DNA of 64,000 nucleotides from Falsiruegeria litorea R37 (GTDB lineage Bacteria; Pseudomonadota; Alphaproteobacteria; Rhodobacterales; Rhodobacteraceae): positions 1,736,001 to 1,800,000 of the forward strand of contig NZ_FWFO01000001.1 in NCBI RefSeq assembly GCF_900172225.1. Direction: 5' to 3'. Below the pieces are notes generated by a model. That model was not told the origin of the DNA. It did no database searches and was given only the letters and a program-made list of their open reading frames with translations. The translations under genes were made by a program, and so were the position numbers. This document shows positions 17,275-24,870 of this stretch, in pieces; within the stretch, counting starts at the first letter, position 1, and every line of letters starts with the position of its first letter.

Positions 17275-19026
17275 TCAAACCAGCACCGAACCCTTTGAAT
17301 CGATCACGCCCTGCGTCTCGGCCTCGCCAAGCAGCATTTCGTTGTGCGCCTTGCCCGACGGGATCATTGGGAAGCAGTTCTCGTGCTTTTCAACCAGACA
17401 GTCAAAGATAACCGGTCCGTCATAGTTGATCATCTCCATGATCGCGTCATCCAGATCGGCGGGGTCGGAACACAGGATGCCCTTGGCGCCAAAGGCCTCG
17501 GCGAGCTTGACGAAATCAGGCAACGCTTCGGACCAGCTGTGCGAATACCGCTCACCATGCAGCAGTTCCTGCCACTGGCGCACCATGCCCAAACGCTCGT
17601 TGTTCAGGATGAACTGTTTCACCGGCAGGCGGTACTGAGCGGCGGTGCCCATCTCTTGCATGTTCATCAGCCACGAGGCCTCACCGGCCACGTTGATCAC
17701 AAGCGCATCGGGATGCGCCATCTGCACACCGATCGAGGCGGGGAAGCCATAGCCCATGGTGCCCAGACCACCCGAGGTCATCCAGCGGTTGGGATCCTCA
17801 AACCCCAGGTATTGCGCGGCCCACATCTGGTGCTGTCCCACCTCGGTGGTGATATAGCGGTCGTGGTTTTTGGTCAGTTCTTCAAGGCGAACCAGCGCAT
17901 GCTGCGGCTTGATGGTCTTGCCTTCTTGCGTGAAGGCCAGACAGTTGACCTTGCGCCAGTCGCTGATCTGTGCCTGCCATTGGGCCACGTTAGCGGAATC
18001 CGTCTTGCGGCCGCGCGATTTCCAGACCTTCAGGATATCTTCGAGCACATGTGCCACGTCGCCCACAATCGGGATATCGACGCGGATCACCTTGTTGATC
18101 GAGCTGGGGTCGATGTCGATATGCGCCTTCTTCGAGTTCGGGCTAAAGGCGTCGATGCGGCCGGTGATCCGGTCGTCAAAGCGGGCGCCGATGTTGATCA
18201 TCAGGTCGCAGTCATGCATCGCCATGTTGGCCTCATACAGGCCGTGCATGCCCAGCATCCCGATCCAGTTGTCGCCAGACGCCGGATAGGCGCCAAGGCC
18301 CATCAGGGTCGAAGTGATCGGGAACCCGGTCGCGTCCACCAACTCGCGCAGCAATTGGCTGGCTGCGGGGCCAGAGTTGATCACGCCACCACCGGTGTAG
18401 AAAACCGGCTTCTTGGCTGTCTCAATCGCGGCGACCAGTTCGGTGATCTCTTCCATGTCGCCCTTGACGACAGGCTGATAATGCGAGGCCGAAGGTTTGG
18501 GCGGTTGGTATTCACCGTTGGCGAACTGCACGTCCTTAGGAATATCGATCAGAACCGGGCCGGGGCGGCCAGCGGTTGCGACGTGGAACGCCTCGTGAAT
18601 GGTGGCCGCCAGCGTGTCGGTCTCCTTCACCAGCCAGTTGTGCTTGGTGCAAGGTCGCGTGATGCCCACGGTGTCGGCTTCCTGGAACGCATCCGAGCCG
18701 ATCATGAACGTCGGGACCTGGCCGGTGAGAACGATGATCGGGATCGAATCCAGAAGCGCGTCAGTCAGGCCGGTCACCGCGTTGGTGGCCCCTGGACCGG
18801 ATGTCACCAGCGCAACGCCGGGTTTGCCGGTCGATCGCGCATATCCTTCGGCGGCATGCACCGCGCCCTGTTCGTGGCGGACCAGGATGTGGCGGATGTC
18901 GTTTTGCAGGAAAATCTCATCATAAATCGGCAGAACGGCGCCGCCTGGGTATCCAAAGACGGTGTCGACGCCCTGATCCTTGAGGGCTTGAACCACCATT
19001 TTTGCGCCGGTCATTTCACGTGTCAT
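17275..19026 (-). CDS. ilvI: Acetolactate synthase large (catalytic) subunit
   Basis: The 583-residue ThDP-dependent enzyme condenses two pyruvates, or pyruvate with 2-oxobutyrate, in valine/leucine/isoleucine synthesis. The N-terminal catalytic Glu is in VRHEQGAVHAAEGYAR, the central FAD-binding region in GMLGMHG, and the C-terminal ThDP/Mg region in VINVAGEASWLMNMQEMGTAAQ. Interestingly, the usual GDGSF is read here as GEASW. Start MTREMTGAKM at 19026. It is preceded by a leader peptide and terminator (attenuator) and controlled with ilvH downstream. Confidence 0.95.
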   Translation of the reverse strand: MTREMTGAKMVVQALKDQGVDTVFGYPGGAVLPIYDEIFLQNDIRHILVRHEQGAVHAAEGYARSTGKPGVALVTSGPGATNAVTGLTDALLDSIPIIVLTGQVPTFMIGSDAFQEADTVGITRPCTKHNWLVKETDTLAATIHEAFHVATAGRPGPVLIDIPKDVQFANGEYQPPKPSASHYQPVVKGDMEEITELVAAIETAKKPVFYTGGGVINSGPAASQLLRELVDATGFPITSTLMGLGAYPASGDNWIGMLGMHGLYEANMAMHDCDLMINIGARFDDRITGRIDAFSPNSKKAHIDIDPSSINKVIRVDIPIVGDVAHVLEDILKVWKSRGRKTDSANVAQWQAQISDWRKVNCLAFTQEGKTIKPQHALVRLEELTKNHDRYITTEVGQHQMWAAQYLGFEDPNRWMTSGGLGTMGYGFPASIGVQMAHPDALVINVAGEASWLMNMQEMGTAAQYRLPVKQFILNNERLGMVRQWQELLHGERYSHSWSEALPDFVKLAEAFGAKGILCSDPADLDDAIMEMINYDGPVIFDCLVEKHENCFPMIPSGKAHNEMLLGEAETQGVIDSKGSVLV

Positions 19027-19064
19027 CTGCTTTGCTCCATTGGCGACATGCGTCCTGTTTGCAT

Positions 19065-19132
19065 AAAAAAAGCCCCCGAACTTTCGGAGGCGCATGGGTC
19101 TGATTGTGGTCTACCGTCACCGGCCCATGCGC
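19065..19132 (-). terminator. Transcription attenuator of ilvIH (competing hairpins)
   Basis: On the minus strand GCGCATGGG (19132-19124) pairs perfectly with CCCATGCGC (19098-19090). It is followed immediately by GCCTCCGA/TTCGGGGGC (19091-19072) and a run of seven T (19071-19065). The first stem shares bases with the terminator stem and its 5' arm lies inside the leader peptide codons. Ribosome position on the leader can therefore decide which forms, as in classical amino acid attenuation. Confidence 0.85.
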
Positions 19133-19164
19133 GTTGTTCCTACGATTACGACTAGCTTGGTCAT
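19117..19164 (-). CDS. ilvL: ilv leader peptide MTKLVVIVGTTRMGR
   Basis: A 15-codon ORF on the minus strand, preceded by AAAGGAG and ending in TGA, has five successive branched-chain codons (Leu-Val-Val-Ile-Val, codons 4-8). This is exactly the regulatory amino acid set of the ilvIH pathway. It is followed by the alternative hairpins and the T-tract terminator upstream of ilvI. Shortage of charged Leu/Val/Ile tRNA would stall ribosomes here and permit read-through (known mechanism of ilv attenuators; inferred for this locus). It is too short to be found by ordinary ORF calling. Confidence 0.85.
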   Translation of the reverse strand: MTKLVVIVGTTRMGR

Positions 19165-19196
19165 AGCCAGCGGCTCCTTTTTTGCTTGGAGGGGAC

Positions 19197-19223
19197 ATTA
19201 TGAGCGGCGCGCGGGGGCGTCAA
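19197..19223 (-). promoter_or_regulatory. Candidate sigma70 promoter of ilv leader/ilvIH
   Basis: On the minus strand TTGACG (19223-19218) and CATAAT (19202-19197) are separated by 15 bp, slightly short of optimal. Transcription would begin around 19190, about 25 nt before the leader ATG, consistent with an attenuator transcript. Confidence 0.5.
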
Positions 19224-19446
19224 CAGGCAATGTGGGTGAATTTGTAACCTGAGGGGGTGATTTTGCGACATTTTCTTGCGTGAACGGCGGGGTGCGACGA
19301 AATATCCGCGAAGTGATCCCTTGTTGCGGTCAGTTGGAGGCAATTTCCGAGGTCTGAAACCGTCATCGCCTTGTCCAAAATGTGCCAGATCGGCGAATTT
19401 TAGGGTGGCAGGCTGAGTGCGTAGACAGGTTTTCAGGAGGTGAGCG

Positions 19447-20295
19447 ATGGAACTGCACGATCTTGTGGATCTGGGGCGCTATCCCATCGACCGGCCCGAC
19501 AGCCCCGCGTATGAGCGGATGATCCTGGATCTGCGCCGTGAATTGGACACCGACGGCTGCGCCGTACTGCCGGGGTTTGTGCATGACGAGGGGATCGCGG
19601 CACTGGTGAAAGAGGCGGACAAGGTGGCGCCAAATGCGCATCGTTCGTTCGGGCGCACCAATGCCTACTTCAGCCAGGATGATCCCAAGCTGCGGCGCAC
19701 GCACCCGATCCGGCAGTTCTTTGAACGCTCAAACGCCTTTGTTCCGGCAGACAACTTCCCGGCAAAAGGTCCGCTGCGGCGGATCTATGAATACCCGGGC
19801 TTCATGCCGTTCATTCGCGCCGCCTTGAACGAGCCCGAGGATCGGTTCTTTCGTTATGACGACCCGTTGGCGGATGTGATCATCAACGTGGTGGAAGAGG
19901 GGCAGGGGTTTCCCTGGCATTTCGACACCAACAATTTCACGGTGACGCTTGCGATTCAGAATGGCGAAACCGGTGGCCAGTTCGAATATGTGCCGGGGTT
20001 GCGGACCAGCGAAGACGAGAATTTCGAAGGTGTCGCGCGGGTGCTGGATGGGGACATGCGCAATGTCCGGCAGTTGGAGTTGCAGCCCGGTGACCTGCAG
20101 ATCTTCAAGGGGCGCTATTCCTTGCACCGTGTGGCCGCGGTCAAAGGGGAGCGGACCCGCTATGTGGGCATCTTCTCATTTGTCGAAACCGAGGGGATGT
20201 GCGGAGGGGTAGAGCGGACAAAGCAGCTTTATGGTCGTGTCTTGCAGCACCATTACGACCGCGAAGGACGTCGATCGGATCAATTGTTGGACTAA
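19447..20295 (+). CDS. 2-oxoglutarate/Fe(II)-dependent oxygenase
   Basis: This 282-residue protein has the facial-triad iron ligands in WHFDTNNFTV (His158, Asp160) and SLHRVAAV (His227). The 2-oxoglutarate-binding Arg is likely in RTRYVG (Arg238). HxD rather than HxG argues for a hydroxylase over a halogenase, though the WHFDTNNF context is reminiscent of the free amino acid-modifying group; the substrate is unknown. A perfect AGGAGG is 7 nt before ATG 19447. It stands alone, divergent from ilv and followed by a diverged copy of the dispersed repeat. Confidence 0.82.
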   Translation: MELHDLVDLGRYPIDRPDSPAYERMILDLRRELDTDGCAVLPGFVHDEGIAALVKEADKVAPNAHRSFGRTNAYFSQDDPKLRRTHPIRQFFERSNAFVPADNFPAKGPLRRIYEYPGFMPFIRAALNEPEDRFFRYDDPLADVIINVVEEGQGFPWHFDTNNFTVTLAIQNGETGGQFEYVPGLRTSEDENFEGVARVLDGDMRNVRQLELQPGDLQIFKGRYSLHRVAAVKGERTRYVGIFSFVETEGMCGGVERTKQLYGRVLQHHYDREGRRSDQLLD

Positions 20296-20304
20296 CTCGG
20301 GGGT

Positions 20305-20377
20305 GCTCCCGCCCGGTTCACGCGCATCAAAGATGCCCTCAACCGGTTGGGCCGGGCAGCCCTGCGGGGCTTTGCCC
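20305..20377 (+). repeat. Dispersed intergenic repeat, copy D (diverged), with hairpin
   Basis: The core at 20305-20357 keeps the two ends of the family (GCTCCCGCCCG and GGTTGGGCCGGGC), but the middle has changed. The attached hairpin (GGGC-AGCCC-TGCG-GGGCT-TT-GCCC, 20354-20377) is again of new sequence but conserved fold. It lies 10 bp after the 2OG oxygenase stop and may serve as its terminator. Confidence 0.55.
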
Positions 20378-20399
20378 CTTGTGCTGTGGGGGGCCGAGC

Positions 20400-21047
20400 C
20401 TAAAGCGGCGCGCCGGTGCCCTGCAGCATGCCGTGTTCCATCGCATAGCGGGTCAGTCCGGCGGTCGACGAGATGCCCAGCTTGCGCTTGATGTTCTTGC
20501 GGTGCGTTTCGACTGTGCGGACAGAGATATCCAGCGCGATGGCCACCTCTTTGTTGGACTTGCCCTGTGCCAGCTGCAGCAGGATGGTTTGTTCGCGTCC
20601 GGTCAATGCCTCGCGCGTGGTGCCGTCCTTGGGCTCCAACGAGCCCTTGGCGCCAGTGCAGAGATAGCGCTGGCCATCCATCACCGTGTCAATGGCCTGT
20701 TTGATCTCATCCGTGGGCACGTCTTTCAGGACATAGCCCATGGCGCCATGGCTGAGCGCGGTCGAGATGTATTCGGGGCTGTCATGCATCGACAGGATCA
20801 GGATGCGGGTGTCGGGGGCGCGTTCCAGCAGAATTTCGGTCGCGGACAGCCCACCCAGACCCGGCATGTTCAGATCCATCAGGATCACGTCCGGTTTGAG
20901 GGTGCCGGTTTGGTCAACGGCCTCTTGGCCATTTCCCAAAGTGCCGACAACTTCGATGTCGTCATAGCTTTCCAGGATCGATTGGATCCCTTCGGCGACC
21001 ATGGGGTGATCGTCGACGATCAGCACGCGGACCGGTTCATGGGTCAT
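20400..21047 (-). CDS. NarL/FixJ-type response regulator
   Basis: The product is 215 residues. The receiver domain has the acidic pocket DD at 12-13, the phospho-acceptor Asp58 in VILMDLNMPG and a conserved Lys near VLKDVP. The C-terminal LuxR HTH reads LTGREQTILLQLAQGKSNKEVAIALDISVRTVETHRKNI. Its ATG overlaps the TGA of the kinase gene (ATGA), so the pair forms one two-component system. The divergent TRAP transporter operon (22721-27225) is the obvious target by position. Confidence 0.92.
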   Translation of the reverse strand: MTHEPVRVLIVDDHPMVAEGIQSILESYDDIEVVGTLGNGQEAVDQTGTLKPDVILMDLNMPGLGGLSATEILLERAPDTRILILSMHDSPEYISTALSHGAMGYVLKDVPTDEIKQAIDTVMDGQRYLCTGAKGSLEPKDGTTREALTGREQTILLQLAQGKSNKEVAIALDISVRTVETHRKNIKRKLGISSTAGLTRYAMEHGMLQGTGAPL

Positions 21048-22474
21048 GACGTCATCTCCTTTGGTGCGGTGTCGTCCTGTGGCGGCAACAGGTGCGAGAG
21101 GGGCAGATGCACCTCAATCACGGTTCCGCTTTGCGCGCCGCGTGATGACAGAATGCGCAGGGTGCCGTCAAGTTGCTCGATCCGTTCCTGCATGTTGCGC
21201 AGGCCCAGACCGGAGCTCACATGATCGGGCCCCGAGCGGATGCCGCGCCCGTTGTCTGTGATCCGCATGGTCGCCCCCTTTTTGTGGCCGCGCAGGTCCA
21301 TTGTGACATGGGTGGCGCCCGAATGGCGCTCGATATTGGTCAGCGCCTCTTGTGCAATGCGATAGAGTGCGATCTTGGCGTCCTGGTCCAGGCGGTTGCG
21401 GAAGACGACGGTGGTGAACTCGGTCTCGATCCCCGTGCGTTCGCTGAAATCATCCGTCAGCGCCTTGAGCGCCGGGCCAAGCCCCAGATCGTCCAGCACG
21501 CCGGGACGCAGGTCTCGGCTGATGCGACGCACCTCGGTGATGGCGGTGCCCAGGTTGTCGAGGCCCTTGTCCAGCGGATCCTGGGCGCCATCGTGGTCCC
21601 CTCGCGCCAGGCGGCGGCGAGTGTTGTCGAGCGCATAGCGCACGCCTACAAGGATCTGGCTGATACCGTCGTGCAGCTCGCGCGCCACGCGGCTGCGTTC
21701 CTCTTCCTGGGCGTCAAACACCCGCTGGGTTAGTTCCTTGAGCTTGGCGTCGGCCAGGCGGCGTTCGCGGATGTTGAGCATCATGCCGGACAGGAACACG
21801 GTGAGCAGGGCGCCAAGTGTGATCGCGCCGATATAGACGAATGTGCGCTGCACGCGCGCTTCGACCTCGGCCCGGGCGGCGGCGACTGATGCCAGAACGT
21901 CATCAATGAACACGCCGGTTCCAACCGCCCATCTCCAGCTTTGAAAACCGGTGACATAGGCGACCATCTGCGCCTCTTCTCCGGTGGATGGCTTGGGCCA
22001 CATAAAGGTGTGCCAGCCTGCGCCTTGGCGCGCCAATCGGATCAATTCGTCCACGACCGGCGTGCCGGCACTGTCTGTCAAACCGGCCCAGTTCTCATTG
22101 ATCATCTCGGTCTGACGGGGGCTGACGATATTGGTGCCGTCGTATTCGTAGACAAAGAAGAACCCGTCGGTGCCATAGATCATCGCCGACAGGATCTGTG
22201 TGACCTGATCCTTGGCCTCCTGGTCGTCGGGCTGAGCCGAGCCGTAGATGTAATAGAACCCGTTGCGGGCCTGGGTCACATAGTTGCGCAGCTCGGCCTT
22301 CTTGGCCTCGAGCAGCTGTTGTTCCAGCGCGTCGATCTCGCGTTCGGCCAGGGCGCGGCTTTGATAGGCAACCAGTGCGGCAATGGCCGCTACGGCGCAG
22401 ACCAACGGCAGCGTCGCCAGCAGCGAAAGCTTTTGCGCATAGTTGGGGCGCAGGATGTTGGTCAGGAACCGCAT
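21044..22474 (-). CDS. Sensor histidine kinase with periplasmic Cache domain (HisKA_3 type)
   Basis: The product is about 476 residues. A transmembrane segment at ~18-38 is followed by a periplasmic single-Cache-like domain (FYYIYG.., GTDGFFFVYEYDGTNIVSP..) and a second membrane segment near 212-235. The HisKA_3 dimerisation helix has phospho-acceptor His268 in EERSRVARELHDGIS, and the ATPase domain shows ALTNIERHSGA, ITDNGRG and GLGLRNM. Such Cache kinases sense small carboxylates and similar solutes outside the cell. It lies next to a TakP-like 2-oxo-acid TRAP system, suggesting substrate-induced uptake (inference). The start is taken at ATG 22474; a longer frame begins at 22528. Confidence 0.9.
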   Translation of the reverse strand: MRFLTNILRPNYAQKLSLLATLPLVCAVAAIAALVAYQSRALAEREIDALEQQLLEAKKAELRNYVTQARNGFYYIYGSAQPDDQEAKDQVTQILSAMIYGTDGFFFVYEYDGTNIVSPRQTEMINENWAGLTDSAGTPVVDELIRLARQGAGWHTFMWPKPSTGEEAQMVAYVTGFQSWRWAVGTGVFIDDVLASVAAARAEVEARVQRTFVYIGAITLGALLTVFLSGMMLNIRERRLADAKLKELTQRVFDAQEEERSRVARELHDGISQILVGVRYALDNTRRRLARGDHDGAQDPLDKGLDNLGTAITEVRRISRDLRPGVLDDLGLGPALKALTDDFSERTGIETEFTTVVFRNRLDQDAKIALYRIAQEALTNIERHSGATHVTMDLRGHKKGATMRITDNGRGIRSGPDHVSSGLGLRNMQERIEQLDGTLRILSSRGAQSGTVIEVHLPLSHLLPPQDDTAPKEMTS

Positions 22475-22720
22475 GGCGAATCGATACGAGAAGTTGCGCC
22501 AAAAAGCAAAGAGGCAGGAAAAATACATGTAACGAGCGGTGCAAATGGGCGTGATTTCAGTAACTTTTCCTGCGTCAAAGGCAAAAAATCCGGCTTTCTA
22601 CGCAGTACTAGGTATTCACATCAAAGTGAGGGTCGCTAGGCTTGGCCACACTGAAAACGATCCGTCCGCGCCTTTGAGAGGGGGCTCGGGCACTGAACAA
22701 TTTTGGGAGGAATGTCTCTG

Positions 22721-23806
22721 ATGGATCGCCGTTCTTTTTTGAAAACATCCGCACTTGGCGGTAGCGCCGCAGCCGCCACAACGCTGGCAGCACCGGCCTA
22801 TGCCCAAGGAAAGCGGACCCTGACCATGGTTCAGTCCTGGCCGCGCGGCTTTGCGGTTCTGGATGATGCGGCCAGCTATATGGTCGAAATGGTTGGTGCC
22901 ATGTCCGACGGTCAGCTGACCATCGACAAGAAAGCACCGGGCGAACTGGTGGGCGCGCTGGAAGTGTTCGACGCCGTGTCGTCGGGCCAGGCGGACATGT
23001 ACCACTCGGCCGACTACTATTTCATCGGTCAGCACCCGGGTTATGCCTATTTCACCGCTGTTCCGTTCGGCGGCACCGCGCAGGAAGTCACCAACTGGTA
23101 CTACCATGGCGGCGGCGAAGAGCTGCACGATGAACTGGGTGAGATCTTCAACCTGAAAGGCCTGCTGGCCGGTAACTCGGGCTCGCAGTCCGGTGGCTGG
23201 TTCCGCAAGGAAATCAACTCGGCCGCTGACTTCAACGGTCTGAAGTTCCGTATGCCGGGTCTGGGTGGCAAGGTTCTGGGTAAACTGGGCGCATCCGTGC
23301 AGAACATCCCCGGTGGCGAACTGTATCAGGCGCTGTCGTCGGGTGCTCTGGACGGTCTGGAGTGGGTTGGCCCGATGGCTGACGAACGCGCCGGCTTCCA
23401 GGAAGTTGCCAAAGTCTACTACACTGCGGGCTTCCACGAGCCGGGCTCGGCTCTGGCCGCTTCGGTCAACCTGGACGTTTGGAACGACCTGACACCGCAG
23501 CACCAGGCAATCCTGCGCAACGCGTCGATGGCCGTGACCCACTACCAGTTGTCGGAAACCCTGGCCAACAACGGTGCCGCACTGGCCCGTCTGCAGGCGC
23601 AAGGCGTCAAGACCCTGCAATTCTCGGACGATGTCTGGGATGCGTTCGGCAAAGCGTCGGCAGAGGTTATGGACGAGAACATGGGCGACGAGATCTTTGC
23701 AAAGATCCGTGGTTCGTTCGAAGAGTCGCTGGCGAACTCGGCGTCCTGGATCAACAAGTCGGACGGTTACTACGTTCAGCAGCGTATTCGCGTTCTGGGC
23801 GGCTAA
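22721..23806 (+). CDS. TRAP transporter solute-binding protein, TakP-like
   Basis: The 361-residue periplasmic receptor starts with a Tat-like signal (MDRRSFLKTSALGGSAAAATTLAAPAYAQ) and has the DctP fold. The region GALDGLEWVGPMADERAGF matches the TakP subgroup, which binds 2-oxo acids such as pyruvate in Rhodobacter sphaeroides (known for that protein; inferred here). GGGAGG is 10 nt before ATG 22721. It is first in an operon with the small and large membrane subunits and is followed by a strong hairpin terminator that should favour excess receptor over permease. Transcribed divergently from the two-component system. Confidence 0.9.
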   Translation: MDRRSFLKTSALGGSAAAATTLAAPAYAQGKRTLTMVQSWPRGFAVLDDAASYMVEMVGAMSDGQLTIDKKAPGELVGALEVFDAVSSGQADMYHSADYYFIGQHPGYAYFTAVPFGGTAQEVTNWYYHGGGEELHDELGEIFNLKGLLAGNSGSQSGGWFRKEINSAADFNGLKFRMPGLGGKVLGKLGASVQNIPGGELYQALSSGALDGLEWVGPMADERAGFQEVAKVYYTAGFHEPGSALAASVNLDVWNDLTPQHQAILRNASMAVTHYQLSETLANNGAALARLQAQGVKTLQFSDDVWDAFGKASAEVMDENMGDEIFAKIRGSFEESLANSASWINKSDGYYVQQRIRVLGG

Positions 23807-23822
23807 GCCATCATGTGACACG

Positions 23823-23850
23823 AAAGAGGCCCCGCATCGGGGCCTCTTTT
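23823..23850 (+). terminator. Intra-operon terminator after the TRAP receptor gene
   Basis: A 12-bp perfect stem AAAGAGGCCCCG/CGGGGCCTCTTT with a CAT loop and a short T-tail lies 16 bp after the receptor gene stop and 67 bp before the small permease ATG. It probably attenuates permease expression relative to the binding protein. Confidence 0.88.
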
Positions 23851-23917
23851 GCAGTGCACCCGGCACTGCCTGAGCAGACCCCGAAGATGGGTCACGGGGA
23901 ATATACTGGGGGACACC

Positions 23918-24853
23918 ATGCAGGAAGAGAGTACTGCGAGCATCGGCTCGGCGTTCGGCGCCCTATGGAATGGGTTGCTGTGGACGCTGCAAAACCTGGC
24001 CGAAGCATTTTTGAACATTGGATACGCCATTGCGAACCCGTCGCTGTGGCTGGACTGGTCCAACAAGGAAGCGGTCATGCGCTTCGTTTATTACGGGGGA
24101 TCGGTGGAGTTCTTCTTTGCCGTCTTTGTCATTGTCCTGGTGATCACCATCATCGGCATGATCCGCAACCAATTCATGTGGGGTTGCGTGCGCGTCCTCG
24201 AAGGGTTCGCCAACACGGTTGGCCGCTTCTTTGCCTGGGCCGGTCTGCTGATGGTTCTGCAACAGATCATCATCGTCTTCATGCAGCGGATTTTCACCCG
24301 TCCCGATATTGTGTTCGGCTTTGGTGTTCCGCTTCAGTTCGACATCAGTTGGTATGCCGAAGAACTGAAGCTTTACAACGCTTTGGTGGTCGCTCTTTGT
24401 GTGACTTACACCTTTGTTCAGGGCGGTCACGTTCGCGTTGACCTGATCTATTCGGCAGTGCGCTTCCGCACAAAGAAGGTCATCGACATGTTTGGTTCGA
24501 TCTTCTTCATGATCCCCACCGCCGTGTTGATCTGGATGTATGGCTGGTACTTCATGTGGCGTCACCTGATCGTGCCGAAGCCGTCGGCCAGTGACACGCT
24601 GGACCGTCTGCTGCTGAAATCGCGGGCGATGCGGTGGAACGTGGAGACCATCGGCTTTTCGCCCAACGGCTTCACTGCCTACTTCATCTTCAAGATTTTG
24701 CTGGTGGCTTTTGCCGGATTGGTCTTTCTGCACGCGATTGCCTTCTTCTGCCGCTCGTATCTTGAGTTCATCGAAGGTGAAGGCAGTGAAAACAAATACC
24801 TCGACAAGGACAGCCTTGGAGAGGGTGAAGAAGCCTATGAAGGCGCTCATTGA
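23918..24853 (+). CDS. TRAP transporter small membrane subunit (DctQ type, extended)
   Basis: The 311-residue product is much longer than the ~170-residue DctQ norm. It has about five hydrophobic segments, with the typical VTYTFVQGGHVRVDLIYSAV motif of the small subunit. The N-terminal ~90 residues and an acidic C-terminal tail are additions seen in the TakQ subgroup. It forms the membrane complex with the large subunit encoded 17 bp downstream. Confidence 0.88.
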   Translation: MQEESTASIGSAFGALWNGLLWTLQNLAEAFLNIGYAIANPSLWLDWSNKEAVMRFVYYGGSVEFFFAVFVIVLVITIIGMIRNQFMWGCVRVLEGFANTVGRFFAWAGLLMVLQQIIIVFMQRIFTRPDIVFGFGVPLQFDISWYAEELKLYNALVVALCVTYTFVQGGHVRVDLIYSAVRFRTKKVIDMFGSIFFMIPTAVLIWMYGWYFMWRHLIVPKPSASDTLDRLLLKSRAMRWNVETIGFSPNGFTAYFIFKILLVAFAGLVFLHAIAFFCRSYLEFIEGEGSENKYLDKDSLGEGEEAYEGAH

Positions 24854-24870
24854 GAATAGGAACCTGAGCT

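Noticed and set aside
17344-19155. 603-codon plus-strand frame opposite ilvI
   Set aside because: Shadow of ilvI; rich in Arg, Gln and His with no domain.
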